Assembly: GCF_001746205.1 (NCBI RefSeq)
Contig: NZ_MDCO01000006.1
Span: 62,001-126,000 of the forward strand
Direction: 5' to 3'
Length of the DNA stretch: 64,000 nt
Source of the DNA: Brachyspira hampsonii
GTDB lineage: Bacteria; Spirochaetota; Brachyspiria; Brachyspirales; Brachyspiraceae
Shown one piece after another: positions 1 to 9,480 of the stretch. Under the pieces are notes generated by a model. That model was given only the letters and a program-made list of their open reading frames with translations, made no database searches and had not been told where the DNA came from. The position numbers were made by a program, and so were the translations under genes. Every line of letters starts with the position of its first letter. Position 1 is the stretch's first letter.

Positions 1-2
1 TT

Positions 3-800
3 AATTTGGCATCTGCTTATAGTGCATTGGCTAATGGCGGTATTAAATATGAGCCTTATATTGTAGATAAAATAATTGATATAGACGGTAATGAACTTAG
101 TGTTACAGCTTTGGTTGATAGAACGCCTCATAAAATAAGTTCAACTTCACCATCATCTTATTATTTTTTAAATACTACTTTACAGAAAGTTATAGCACCG
201 GGAGGAACCGCATATAGAAGTGCTAATACTTACGGCTTTAAATATCCTTCATATTCTGCTAAAACAGGAACAACAAGCGAACATAGAGATAATTGGTTTG
301 CTGCATATAATGATGAAATAGTTACAATTACTTGGATAGGCAGCGATAGAAATGATTTGCTTCCAAATAATGTAACAGGAGGAGCTACTACTGCTTTGGC
401 AACTTTTCAATATCTTAATGCAATTACTCCTCAATCTAAAAGAGAATTTAATTGGCCTATACCTGATGATGTATTAGTAGTAGAAATTTGTCAGGATTCA
501 GGTCTTCCTAGAAATCATACCTGTGTAAATGTTGCTCCTCTAACTGTTGGAGGAAATGTTGATTTGTCTACCCAATGTCCTATAGATCATCTTAGAACGG
601 GTACGGTTAGAAATGAGGATACCAATGACACTATGATAGAAGATGATGGAGATTTTTATTATACACCTTTAGATGAAAATACCAATAGCTATGATAGTAA
701 TCAAAATAATAATACTCAAAACAACAATCAAAATAATAATATATACATGCTTCCTGAAGATAATATAGAAGATCCTAGCTTAGGTAATATAAGGAGTTAA
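3..800 (+). CDS. Penicillin-binding protein 1A-like, C-terminal part (5' end outside window)
   Basis: The reading frame is already open at the left edge, so the start lies upstream. The visible 265 residues belong to the transpeptidase half of a class A PBP. LASAYSALANGG is the segment that precedes the active-site region's last motif, and SAKTGTTSEHRDNWFAAY carries the KTGT motif of the penicilloyl-serine transferase fold. The protein would cross-link peptidoglycan in the periplasm. The C-terminal tail from about residue 215 is rich in Asn, Asp and Gln, with several NNQN runs, and looks disordered. The gene ends 95 bases before a convergent gene. The glycosyltransferase half and the catalytic serine are not in the window. 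Confidence 0.88.
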   Translation, partial: NLASAYSALANGGIKYEPYIVDKIIDIDGNELSVTALVDRTPHKISSTSPSSYYFLNTTLQKVIAPGGTAYRSANTYGFKYPSYSAKTGTTSEHRDNWFAAYNDEIVTITWIGSDRNDLLPNNVTGGATTALATFQYLNAITPQSKREFNWPIPDDVLVVEICQDSGLPRNHTCVNVAPLTVGGNVDLSTQCPIDHLRTGTVRNEDTNDTMIEDDGDFYYTPLDENTNSYDSNQNNNTQNNNQNNNIYMLPEDNIEDPSLGNIRS

Positions 801-895
801 AATAATAAAGGGAGTTTTTTAAAGCTTCATTACATTTTTTTATTATAAATTAATTAGCATTAAAATTAATTATATAAAGCAGTATCTTTATTAAA

Positions 896-1807
896 TTAAT
901 TTATTTTTTTAATTAAAAATTTATCTAAAAATGTTTTTAAAGTATATGGAATAGTAGCATTTTTTATAAAATAATAAAATAACATCTTTGATTGTTTTAA
1001 TTTTTTACTGTTATATTTTTTATTTTTAATTTTACGGAAAAAATTTATCCTTAATTTTTTATATATTTCAATTAAAAATTTCAACTCTAATTTTCCTTTA
1101 ACAGAATACTCTGATTTATTATTATTAAATGCATTAATTTGATTATTTATATCAGTTTGAGAACTTTGAATTGAATAACTTATAGCAACAGTTAAATTAT
1201 TCATATTAATCATTATATCATTAGAAATACTAAAATTAACTTTCTTTTTTGGTTTTGCTCTATCTAATAATATAGAATCAGCCATAACTTCTTTCATATT
1301 ATCTCTAAAATTAGATAATAATGTATTAAAATATACTTCACTAAATTTATTATAGTTATAGTAAATTAATATTTTCTCAAACAGAGTATATTCTATCAAA
1401 TTATTTTCTATGCTGTAATTATCTGTAATATATATATTTGTATCTTTTACATTATTAAGCTCTGGTCTTTCTCCTACTAAATTATTCCAATAAGAAAAAT
1501 CTTTGTCTAATAAAAATAATATTCTTTTTTTGGAGTATTGCATATATTGATTTTTAAATAAATCATTATACAATTTCAATGCTGCAGGCTTACCATTAGT
1601 ATACATATATTCAATTTTATCACCATAAACTTTAGAAATTATACTTTCATAATATTCTACATCATCTTCTCCCTCTGTAATTATATATATATAATTATTT
1701 TTATTATATTTTTGAACTATATCAAAAAATTTTACAGGAGCAGATTTGATTGATTTGCTCATATTTGTTATATATGGGTTTGGTTTATTTTGTTTATTCA
1801 TTATCAT
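896..1807 (-). CDS. DUF4435 (TOPRIM-like) nuclease, AriB-like partner of an ATPase
   Basis: This 303-residue protein resembles the DUF4435 family. It has an acidic TEGEDDVEYY motif at residues 44-53, a FLLDKDF motif (Asp101, Asp103) after a predicted strand, and a later TDNYSIENNLIE motif. Together they match the metal-binding arrangement of TOPRIM-like nucleases. It overlaps the upstream ATPase gene by 14 bases (start ATGATAATG), which suggests translational coupling. In the PARIS anti-phage system, ATPase AriA holds a DUF4435 effector AriB until a phage anti-restriction protein triggers release. Gene order, sizes and families agree with that system. Assignment as PARIS is inference, since other ATPase/DUF4435 pairs exist. 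Confidence 0.72.
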   Translation of the reverse strand: MIMNKQNKPNPYITNMSKSIKSAPVKFFDIVQKYNKNNYIYIITEGEDDVEYYESIISKVYGDKIEYMYTNGKPAALKLYNDLFKNQYMQYSKKRILFLLDKDFSYWNNLVGERPELNNVKDTNIYITDNYSIENNLIEYTLFEKILIYYNYNKFSEVYFNTLLSNFRDNMKEVMADSILLDRAKPKKKVNFSISNDIMINMNNLTVAISYSIQSSQTDINNQINAFNNNKSEYSVKGKLELKFLIEIYKKLRINFFRKIKNKKYNSKKLKQSKMLFYYFIKNATIPYTLKTFLDKFLIKKIN

Positions 1808-3269
1808 ATATTGACTCCCCTATATAATGCACATATTGTCCTAATTTTTCATTATCAAATATAAAAGGAGAATGTGTAGCAGCTATTAATCCAATACAAT
1901 TAGGCGACTTTCTTATATGAACAAGTATTTTTTTCTGCCATTTAATAGATAATGATAATTCTGGTTCATCAATAATAATTATCACTTTATCTTTATTAAT
2001 AAAGTATAACCATATAAATATTTGAACTATTTTTTTCTCACCTGATGATAAATCTTTTAAATAAAGTTTTTTATTTTTGTATGATAAAATACTATATTTG
2101 AAACTTCCTTTATTATATACAAACTTTTTTTCATATAAATAATTATTAAGAATATTAAAACATTTTATTACAACTTCTTCTAATTCTTCTATTTCATTAC
2201 ATATTTCTAATATTTTTTTATAAAAATATAATGATATTTTATTATCATTTTTCTCTATAGTTGTATCTGTCTTTATTTTAAGTAATCTATCTTTAATACT
2301 CTTTTTTTCATCTTCTTTTAAAACAGTGGAGTCTACATATATTAATAACTTATTAATTTCATCTTCATTAATTTCTAATGAACCATAATCAATATCATTA
2401 TATTTATCTTGTAAAATATCATCTAAACATCGGAATATAAATATTCTCATTTCTTCATCAAATTTATTCTTAATCTTATAAAGATATTGTTTTATATGAC
2501 TATCCAAAACATTAATATTTGTATCTAGTATTTCATTTTCTTCACCATTCATAACATTCTTAATAACTTCAAGTGCTGAATTACTATTATCTAACATTCT
2601 ATTTATTGAAAAATATAATATCTTAGTATTTAGATTAAATAAATTATATTCTTTTTTATCACTTTTTAATATATCATTAATACCAGTTTCTCTAACATAA
2701 TCTTTTATTAATTCATATAGATTTGCTATATTTGCTAATTCTTGTTGTAAAGAAGTATTTTTAATTACCAAATATTCTGGAAAGCTAATAATTTTTTTTA
2801 TAAAAAAAATAATTTTATCTATATCTTTTAATAATGCATAATAAATATTATCAACATTAATTAACTCATTATCATCATTTGATGATAGTTCTTTGTCATC
2901 ATCATTAGAAACTATATCATCAATTGTGTAATTATCATTTTCATCTGATTTTTCTTTTGCATCATCGTATAAATCATTGGTTATTTTCTGAAGTTTTTCC
3001 TCATCATATAAATCTTTATGAGATAATTCCAACATTTTATTATTAACTGTTAATTGGAAATAATTAAATTTTTCTTTTTTTAAGATATCAATTCTGTTAT
3101 TTAAAATTGCATACAATATACGCAAAATTGTTGTTTTACCTGAACCATTTTCACCAACTAAAATCATTGTATTATTTTTAAACTCTAAATCGACATTCTT
3201 ATTATCCCAAAGCCCATTTATTACCAATCTTACTATTTTATCTTTGTCTTTTTTAGCCATCATGCTCAT
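1794..3269 (-). CDS. AAA/ABC-type ATPase, AriA-like partner of the DUF4435 gene
   Basis: The ORF is open to 3302 with a TTG, but GGAG lies 8 bases before the ATG at 3269, so I use that start (491 residues). Walker A GENGSGKTT is at residues 39-47, an ABC-type signature LSSGEKK near 408, Walker B IIIIDEPELSL near 433 and the switch histidine in AATHSPFIF near 465. The roughly 350-residue insertion between them is helical and acidic, with DDDKELSSNDDNE around residue 130, typical of OLD/AAA_15-type SMC-like ATPases. The downstream nuclease gene overlaps it. Only about 40 bases separate the start from an upstream terminator, so no independent promoter is obvious. Confidence 0.75.
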   Translation of the reverse strand: MSMMAKKDKDKIVRLVINGLWDNKNVDLEFKNNTMILVGENGSGKTTILRILYAILNNRIDILKKEKFNYFQLTVNNKMLELSHKDLYDEEKLQKITNDLYDDAKEKSDENDNYTIDDIVSNDDDKELSSNDDNELINVDNIYYALLKDIDKIIFFIKKIISFPEYLVIKNTSLQQELANIANLYELIKDYVRETGINDILKSDKKEYNLFNLNTKILYFSINRMLDNSNSALEVIKNVMNGEENEILDTNINVLDSHIKQYLYKIKNKFDEEMRIFIFRCLDDILQDKYNDIDYGSLEINEDEINKLLIYVDSTVLKEDEKKSIKDRLLKIKTDTTIEKNDNKISLYFYKKILEICNEIEELEEVVIKCFNILNNYLYEKKFVYNKGSFKYSILSYKNKKLYLKDLSSGEKKIVQIFIWLYFINKDKVIIIIDEPELSLSIKWQKKILVHIRKSPNCIGLIAATHSPFIFDNEKLGQYVHYIGESIYDNE

Positions 3270-3310
3270 CTTAATATCTCCGTACAATTTAATTATGATC
3301 AATTTATTAA

Positions 3311-3340
3311 AAACAGAGAGATATAAAAATCTCTCTGTTT
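3311..3340 (-). terminator. Rho-independent terminator after the purine permease
   Basis: Perfect 11-bp inverted repeat (AAACAGAGAGA at 3311-3321 with its complement at 3330-3340) and an 8-base loop. Read on the minus strand it is followed by TTTTTAATAAA. It lies 30 bases after the permease stop codon and just before the AriA-like gene. The stem is also flanked by A residues on the other side, so it might act on both strands. Confidence 0.8.
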
Positions 3341-3370
3341 AAATACTAACATCAATCAATTAAATATTAA

Positions 3371-4681
3371 TTATCCTAAATGTTTCTGTATTATAGGCAT
3401 AAGTATTTTAATTAAAAGAAGTGCTGATAATATCCAAGTTAATAATGATATATCTTTATTTTTACCAGAAACGAATTTTAATATAGTAAATGATAATACT
3501 CCGAAAGTTATACCTTCAGCTATACTATAAGCGAAAGGCATAAATATTATACAGATAAAAGCAGGAATTGCTTCAGTATAATCATTGAAATTAATTTCCA
3601 ATATAGGTGTCATCATAAATAATCCAACTATAATTAAAGCAGGAGCAGTAGCAGCAGAAGGTATAGCTAAAAATATATGTGATAAGAATAATGAAACAGC
3701 AAATAATATAGCAACAACAAGCGAAGTTAATCCTGTTTTACCGCCTTCAGCAACACCTGAAGCACTCTCTACATAAGTAGTAACAGTAGAAGTACCTAAA
3801 CATGCTCCTACAACTGTTCCTACAGCATCTGCAAATAAAGCCTGCTTACATCTAGGAACTTCTCCGTTTTTTGTAAGCATATCCGCTTTAGTACATACCC
3901 CTACCAATGTACCTACTGTATCAAACATATCAACAAAAAGAAAAGTAAACAGAACTATAAACATATTAGGAGTGAATATATTACTGAAATCTAATTTAAA
4001 AGCTATTGGTTCTAAGGAAGGAGGAATAAAACTTGCATCTGGAGAGATTTTTGTAAGTCCCATAGGAATACCAATTATTGCTGTAATAAATATTCCCAAA
4101 AGTATCGCTCCTTTCACATTATATGCTAATAAAACTGCTGTTATAATAAGTCCTATAATAGCAAGCAATGCACTTCCTGAAGTGATATTACCAAGTCCAA
4201 GCAAAGTAGCATCATTATTTACTATAACCTTAGAGTTTTGAAGACCTATAAAAGCTATAAATAATCCTATTCCAACAGAAATAGCTCTTTTCATATTAAC
4301 CGGTATACTATTAACTATAGCCTCTCTTACATTAAAAATAGTAAGAACAACAAAAATAATACCTTCTATAAATACGGCAGTTAAAGCAGTTTCCCAGCTA
4401 TATCCCATACCCAATACTACAGTATAAGCAAAGAAAGCATTAAGTCCCATTCCTGGTGCTAAAGCAAAAGGAAGATTTGCTAATAAAGACATTATCAAAG
4501 TTGCTATTATTGAAGATACTACTGTAGCTGTAAATACCGCTCCCTTATCCATACCGGTAGCACTAAGAACTCCAGGGTTTACTGCTAGTATATAAGCCAT
4601 TGTCATAAAAGTAGTAAAACCAGCTATTATCTCTGTTCTTACATTCGTGCCATACTCTTTAAGCTTGAAAAATTTTTCCAT
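3371..4681 (-). CDS. NCS2-family purine (adenine/guanine/hypoxanthine) permease, AzgA/PbuG type
   Basis: 436 residues with about a dozen hydrophobic segments. It starts with MEKFFKLKEYGTNVRTEIIAGFTT and has FMTMAYILAVNPGVL, LAPGMGLNAFFAYTVV and VDMFDTVGTLVGVC, which are hallmark motifs of the AzgA branch of nucleobase permeases. Members carry adenine, guanine or hypoxanthine into the cell with protons; the exact substrate cannot be read from sequence. AAGGAATATATTCT precedes the ATG. I looked upstream for a purine riboswitch and saw none. A terminator follows the gene. Confidence 0.9.
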   Translation of the reverse strand: MEKFFKLKEYGTNVRTEIIAGFTTFMTMAYILAVNPGVLSATGMDKGAVFTATVVSSIIATLIMSLLANLPFALAPGMGLNAFFAYTVVLGMGYSWETALTAVFIEGIIFVVLTIFNVREAIVNSIPVNMKRAISVGIGLFIAFIGLQNSKVIVNNDATLLGLGNITSGSALLAIIGLIITAVLLAYNVKGAILLGIFITAIIGIPMGLTKISPDASFIPPSLEPIAFKLDFSNIFTPNMFIVLFTFLFVDMFDTVGTLVGVCTKADMLTKNGEVPRCKQALFADAVGTVVGACLGTSTVTTYVESASGVAEGGKTGLTSLVVAILFAVSLFLSHIFLAIPSAATAPALIIVGLFMMTPILEINFNDYTEAIPAFICIIFMPFAYSIAEGITFGVLSFTILKFVSGKNKDISLLTWILSALLLIKILMPIIQKHLG

Positions 4682-5068
4682 AGAATATATTCCTTATAAC
4701 AGTTTTTTATCCATAACTATTTATAATTATGAAAGCTATACTATATATGAGATTATAATTTTTGCAATATTTTTTTATTTATATCTTATTTTTAATTATA
4801 AATTATAGTACAATGACTTGTATGATTAATTTTAAAACATATTTTCAACCCCGCCCTCTATATTCATAATTGTATTCTGTAATATAATTTTAATTTTCTT
4901 TGTTATATAACTATAATTTTTTAGCTGCCCACCCAGGCTAAATTTAAATTGATAGTGTTATACAACGCACGGTAAACTAAATTTATATATTAAGTAAATT
5001 TATAATTATAATTTTTACTATATTAAAAACTTATCTCAGCGTGCGGTAAAAATATCTGATTAATTCTA
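4682..5068. repeat. Intergenic region with G/C-rich inverted-repeat modules
   Basis: 387 bases without a gene. The part next to the permease should hold its promoter (TTGCAA and TATAGT-like boxes about 18 bases apart on the minus strand; weak). The rest has short G/C-rich words in AT-rich DNA: CCCCGCCCTC near 4850, GCCCACCC near 4925, AACGCACGGTAAA near 4965 and GCGTGCGGTAAA near 5039. CGCACG and CGTGCG are complementary and would form a hairpin across about 70 AT-rich bases. The same words recur near 21.1-21.4 kb and 30.2-30.6 kb, so this appears to be a dispersed intergenic repeat family. Confidence 0.55.
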
Positions 5069-6430
5069 TCAGTTATTTTCACCATACCAATCCACATTGC
5101 GAGTGAAATACATAGCAAGAGCAATAACTGCAAATAATCCTAATGTTCCCATAAGAAGAGCATAATCTGTAAGCTGAAGTATACCAAATAGGAATATATA
5201 AATTAATATATTTACCAAAGCCATTGAAAAAGCGTATTTATTAGATTTTATAATGTATCCTATATAAATAGAAGTTAATGCCGTTACCATTAAAGCACTA
5301 AAAAAATAACTTAAGTTTAATATTAAATGTTCTGATATAGCTAAAAGAAGTAAGTAGAATATTGCATTAGCTATACCTATTAATATATACTGCACTGGGT
5401 GTATGCGTTTATTTGAAAGCACTTCGCATAAAAATAATACAAAAAATGGTATGAATATAAATAATATTGCATACTTCACACTTCTTGAGGTTTTTTGATA
5501 ATTGTCATTGAGAAGAAGAAAAGATACTAATATATTATTAGAATTTTCATCAAGAGCTCTCAAATATTCACTATCATTTACTCTATTTGCATTTTCATCA
5601 CTAGTCCAATACTTTGTAAATGCTGTATTAAAACTTGCTATATTCCACTCAGCACTAAATCCGTCATTATTAACTTCTCTTTTTGTAGGAAGAAACCCTC
5701 CTGTAAAACTAGGATCTTTCCATTTTGAATATATTTTAAAAGTATTTTCAGAAGCTAAAGGTGTTATTATAAGAGAGTTCCCTCCCTGAATATCCATAGT
5801 TATATTAAAATTAAAACCATTTAATATCTTATCTCTTGAAATAGTATATAAAAACTTATTACTGAACATATTTAAAGATATATTAATATTTTTCTCATAA
5901 TACTTAAGCTCTTCATTCTGATTTACTGATACATTAGGAAGTTTTATAAGATTTTTTTTGTTTCCTATACCCAATATAAGCATAGCCTCATCATAAAGTA
6001 TAGTATTATTATTTTCATCTAAATTAAATATTTCAGCATTATATTTATCAAATCTTCCTGTAATATTCAATTTAGAATTAAAAATAGGAGCTTTAAATAT
6101 ACCTCTGCTTAAACTAGAAACTTGAACATCTCCTTCAACACTATATTCATTAGGCATATAAAAGATGTATTTTCTTATGTAGCTTATTTCTTTGGTTTCG
6201 CTGTCAATAACTCTATTTAAATATGGTATTGCAATGACAACTCCCTGTATATTTGCACTATTTCCCACAGGCTCTATTATTGAAGATACGGCTTCATCTT
6301 GATATCGTATTCTATCTCTTACAACACCGTTTATAAAACTCATAGGAATTAAAAGCAAAAGCCCTAATATCACTATTATTAGTATTTTAAAACCTAAAGT
6401 CTTTGTTATTTTGTTAAAATTTTTTATCAT
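5069..6430 (-). CDS. creD: CreD-family inner membrane protein
   Basis: 453 residues, close to the usual CreD length of about 450. An N-terminal transmembrane helix (residues 13-33), then a roughly 270-residue periplasmic region beginning RIRYQDEAVSSI, then four to five closely spaced C-terminal helices from about residue 310 ending RNVDWYGENN. This layout is characteristic of CreD (PF06123). CreD is linked to envelope stress and beta-lactam response in other bacteria, but its biochemical role is unknown. No creB/creC two-component genes sit beside it. The chemotaxis receptor gene ends 30 bases upstream on the same strand, so both may be co-transcribed. Confidence 0.87.
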   Translation of the reverse strand: MIKNFNKITKTLGFKILIIVILGLLLLIPMSFINGVVRDRIRYQDEAVSSIIEPVGNSANIQGVVIAIPYLNRVIDSETKEISYIRKYIFYMPNEYSVEGDVQVSSLSRGIFKAPIFNSKLNITGRFDKYNAEIFNLDENNNTILYDEAMLILGIGNKKNLIKLPNVSVNQNEELKYYEKNINISLNMFSNKFLYTISRDKILNGFNFNITMDIQGGNSLIITPLASENTFKIYSKWKDPSFTGGFLPTKREVNNDGFSAEWNIASFNTAFTKYWTSDENANRVNDSEYLRALDENSNNILVSFLLLNDNYQKTSRSVKYAILFIFIPFFVLFLCEVLSNKRIHPVQYILIGIANAIFYLLLLAISEHLILNLSYFFSALMVTALTSIYIGYIIKSNKYAFSMALVNILIYIFLFGILQLTDYALLMGTLGLFAVIALAMYFTRNVDWYGENN

Positions 6431-6460
6431 TATAAATTTTATTATACTAAAAAAATTAAA

Positions 6461-9298
6461 TTACCATTTAAGTAAGAATTCAGTATAAAACTCTCCATCT
6501 TTAATTGATTTAGTAATTTCCATAGTTGCTCTAATATGAGTTACAGATTCAAGCAAAAGTGTAGCCCAAGAAAGTATAGCAAGCTCAATAACCTCAGGAT
6601 CTTCATTAAAGTTTACTAGATGTACAACTAATAATTTTTTTCTAGCTTTAATTAATTCTATTCTTGCCGGATCAAATAAATCAGTAAATATATGTTCTGC
6701 AGCATAACTTAGAATAAAATGCTTAGGCAAAAAGAATAATAAAGGTCTTAAATACTTAGGTACAATTTGTTTAAAATGATATTCAGAAATCTCTTTAATA
6801 CCTGTATTAGTACCAGCATAGAATAAATCACATACTAATCTATAAGGTTTATCGAATGATGTAGTATATGGATACCATTCTTTACTTGATATTTCATTTT
6901 TAAATATTAAAGCAGATGAAGGCTCCATTGCAGTTACCCATTTCTGATATCCTTCTTCTCCAAATTTTGTTTTTATGAATTCTTTTAATATGATTAAAGT
7001 TATTCCTTTAACTCTCTGTGTTACCGTATCTCTTTTAGTTTTCATATCTCTAATTTTATACTGAGATATTTCTGTTTCAAGCTCTGATAAGAGTTTATTA
7101 TTATCATTTGCAAATTTATTCATAGTATTTGCAGAAGCAGAAAGATCATTAGAACTATCAGAAATACTTATTACGCTTGTATGTATTGATTCAGATATAT
7201 TTTTAAGCTTATTCATAGTTTTTGATGTAGAAATAGAAATATTATTAAGAGATTCAAGACTATTTCTTATATTACCGAGTCTATCAGCCATATCAATATA
7301 CTGAGTTTTAATATGCTCACTAGACTGTGAAATTTTAGTAATAGAGTCTACTATTTCATTAATAGCTTTTAACTGCTCTACAGAAGACACATGCACTGTA
7401 TCCATAATCTCTGTAACTTCCTGTACATCTTTAGTAAGTACATCAAATTGTTCTGTAGATTCTGTTAAATCATTTGTAGTAATAATTATTTTTTCTTCTA
7501 TGTTTTGAAGGACTTTATTTGCATTATCCGCCTGTTCATTTGAAACCTCAGATAATTTACGGATTTCTTCTGCAACCACGGCAAAACCTGAACTATATTT
7601 TCCGGCATGAGCCGCCTCAATAGCAGCATTCATAGCCAAAAGGTTTGTCTGATGTGCTATATTTCTAATAGAACTTACGAAATTAGAAATAAATCCCAAA
7701 GCATTTCTCAAATCTCCTGTAGCCATAGAAGTAGCCTGCATTTTTTCTTTACTTTTTACAGAAGCCAATGACAAATCTTTAGCTTTATTTGTAGCTTTAG
7801 AAATAATAGAGTCTATATTTTCAATAGTTTTACTCATTTCTTCAACTGAAGCGGCTATTTGTTCTATATTTTCACCTTCTTCAATAATTTTATTTTGAAG
7901 TTCTCTAGTATCTCTTTCAACCAAATCAATATTGCTTGTATTTGATGATATATATTCCTGCATATTCTGATTGCTGCTTTCTACTATTTCCACCTGATTT
8001 AATTCATCATTAACATTATTTTTAATAACTTCTATATTATTATTAATTCCGTATATTACATCTAAATTAGCACTGATTTTTTGGGAAAGCGTATCACTTT
8101 GCTTTTTTGAAGTCAAAATAGTTCTCTTTACACTAGAAAGTACAGACTGTAAAGAATTATTCAAAAGCCCTACCCATTTAGTCATCTCTCCTATTTCATC
8201 GCCTCCGGAAATAGGAGGTATATTAACAGTTAAATCTTTATTATTAACGGAATTACCTATAGCATCTGATATTTTTGTTATGGAACTGAATAATAATTTG
8301 ATAAAGAATATAATAGTAACTATTGCCATTAGGAATGCTATTATTATAGTATAGAATATAGTATTATTCATATCTTTTATCTGTGATGTATAATATGAAT
8401 GAGGTATAAGCATTACTATATTAATAAGTCCTGCAATATTTGCCACATAAGATTTATATGATATACCGTTTAGTTCCACATCATCTGTTCTGCTGTATCC
8501 TGTAGCTAAATTAGCATTAAATATTTCATAATATTGAGGGAACAATACATCTACTCGGGCATTTATTAAATCAGAATTCTGCGAATTGATAATAGCTGAA
8601 TTTTTTTTATCAATTATCATGATATCTGCACCTTCTATCGATAGAATATCTTTTGTAATATCTGAAGAATAATTAAAAAGTACACCGACATTTGCAATGC
8701 CAACAATTCTTTCTTCATTTTCAATATCAGGTATTGTAGAAGATATATTAAAAGTTATACCTATATTCTGACCCTCATTAATCATATATGGTTTTAATAT
8801 TTGTCTTCGTAATATACTTTTATATATTTGATCATAATTATTTGTTAAAGCATCCCACATAATTTTATTTGTAGTATTTATTTTAGTAAATTCCTTATTA
8901 AAAGTGGAATATCTGTAAAGGGTAAAACGTTCATTTCCATCACCCATAGACTGAGGATGAAATAAAATACTAACTATTCTATTAAAATATAATTGAGACT
9001 CATTTACAGTAGCTGATAGGAAATTTTGAAAATATTCATCTCTTTGCTGAATAGTCATATTTTTTATATTATTATAAACTACTGAAAGAGTAGTGGATAT
9101 CTTTGCCGATTCTTCTCTTGCTGAAATTATATTATATTCAAATTCTTTTTCTATTAAATTAAATCTATTATCCAAACTATTTTCTATAATAGCAGAAAAA
9201 GTTTCAGTATTTAAAGTATTACTTAAGAAATTGGTGCTGAAAGCAACCAAAACCATAACTCCGACTATTATTAAAATTATACGAATCTTTATACCCAT
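6461..9298 (-). CDS. Methyl-accepting chemotaxis protein with an extra C-terminal domain
   Basis: I use the ATG at 9298 ([13 protein letters not shown]) because AGGAG lies 9 bases before it; an upstream TTG/ATG extension has no such site. Order: transmembrane helix near residues 5-25, a large periplasmic sensor region, a second helix near 315-340, HAMP, then the coiled-coil signalling domain, whose hairpin tip has [19 protein letters not shown] near residue 556 and EEIRKLSE soon after. It should control CheA activity. Unusually, about 180 residues follow the signalling domain (from [17 protein letters not shown], near 764, to the end). That segment is helical, without a CheB/CheR-binding pentapeptide that I can see. 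It vaguely resembles the start of H-NOX or Myxococcus DUF2378 domains; this is not established. Confidence 0.9.
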   Translation of the reverse strand: MGIKIRIILIIVGVMVLVAFSTNFLSNTLNTETFSAIIENSLDNRFNLIEKEFEYNIISAREESAKISTTLSVVYNNIKNMTIQQRDEYFQNFLSATVNESQLYFNRIVSILFHPQSMGDGNERFTLYRYSTFNKEFTKINTTNKIMWDALTNNYDQIYKSILRRQILKPYMINEGQNIGITFNISSTIPDIENEERIVGIANVGVLFNYSSDITKDILSIEGADIMIIDKKNSAIINSQNSDLINARVDVLFPQYYEIFNANLATGYSRTDDVELNGISYKSYVANIAGLINIVMLIPHSYYTSQIKDMNNTIFYTIIIAFLMAIVTIIFFIKLLFSSITKISDAIGNSVNNKDLTVNIPPISGGDEIGEMTKWVGLLNNSLQSVLSSVKRTILTSKKQSDTLSQKISANLDVIYGINNNIEVIKNNVNDELNQVEIVESSNQNMQEYISSNTSNIDLVERDTRELQNKIIEEGENIEQIAASVEEMSKTIENIDSIISKATNKAKDLSLASVKSKEKMQATSMATGDLRNALGFISNFVSSIRNIAHQTNLLAMNAAIEAAHAGKYSSGFAVVAEEIRKLSEVSNEQADNANKVLQNIEEKIIITTNDLTESTEQFDVLTKDVQEVTEIMDTVHVSSVEQLKAINEIVDSITKISQSSEHIKTQYIDMADRLGNIRNSLESLNNISISTSKTMNKLKNISESIHTSVISISDSSNDLSASANTMNKFANDNNKLLSELETEISQYKIRDMKTKRDTVTQRVKGITLIILKEFIKTKFGEEGYQKWVTAMEPSSALIFKNEISSKEWYPYTTSFDKPYRLVCDLFYAGTNTGIKEISEYHFKQIVPKYLRPLLFFLPKHFILSYAAEHIFTDLFDPARIELIKARKKLLVVHLVNFNEDPEVIELAILSWATLLLESVTHIRATMEITKSIKDGEFYTEFLLKW

Positions 9299-9432
9299 TT
9301 CAAAATGCTCCTGTGTAATTAATATCGGCATTGGAAGTATATATTTTAAAGAATTATATCTATAATATATTTAAAACTAATAGCTGTAAAGAGATATTAA
9401 TAAAAAAGTATAATATTTTTTATATAAAAATA

Positions 9433-9459
9433 GGCGGTATCTGATTTTTTGATACCGCC
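9433..9459 (-). terminator. Rho-independent terminator after flgK
   Basis: Perfect 9-bp stem GGCGGTATC/GATACCGCC (9433-9441 and 9451-9459), a 9-base loop, and TATTTTTATA after it on the minus strand. It sits 21 bases after the flgK stop codon and separates flgK from the chemotaxis receptor. Confidence 0.88.
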
Positions 9460-9480
9460 TCAAAAAAATCTATATATTAC

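Noticed and set aside
3972-4241. 89-residue plus-strand frame inside the purine permease
   Set aside because: It is antisense to conserved transmembrane coding DNA and has no ribosome site; a shadow of the real gene.
4682-4800. Purine riboswitch before the purine permease
   Set aside because: The conserved purine-aptamer junction sequences are absent; only ordinary AT-rich leader is visible.
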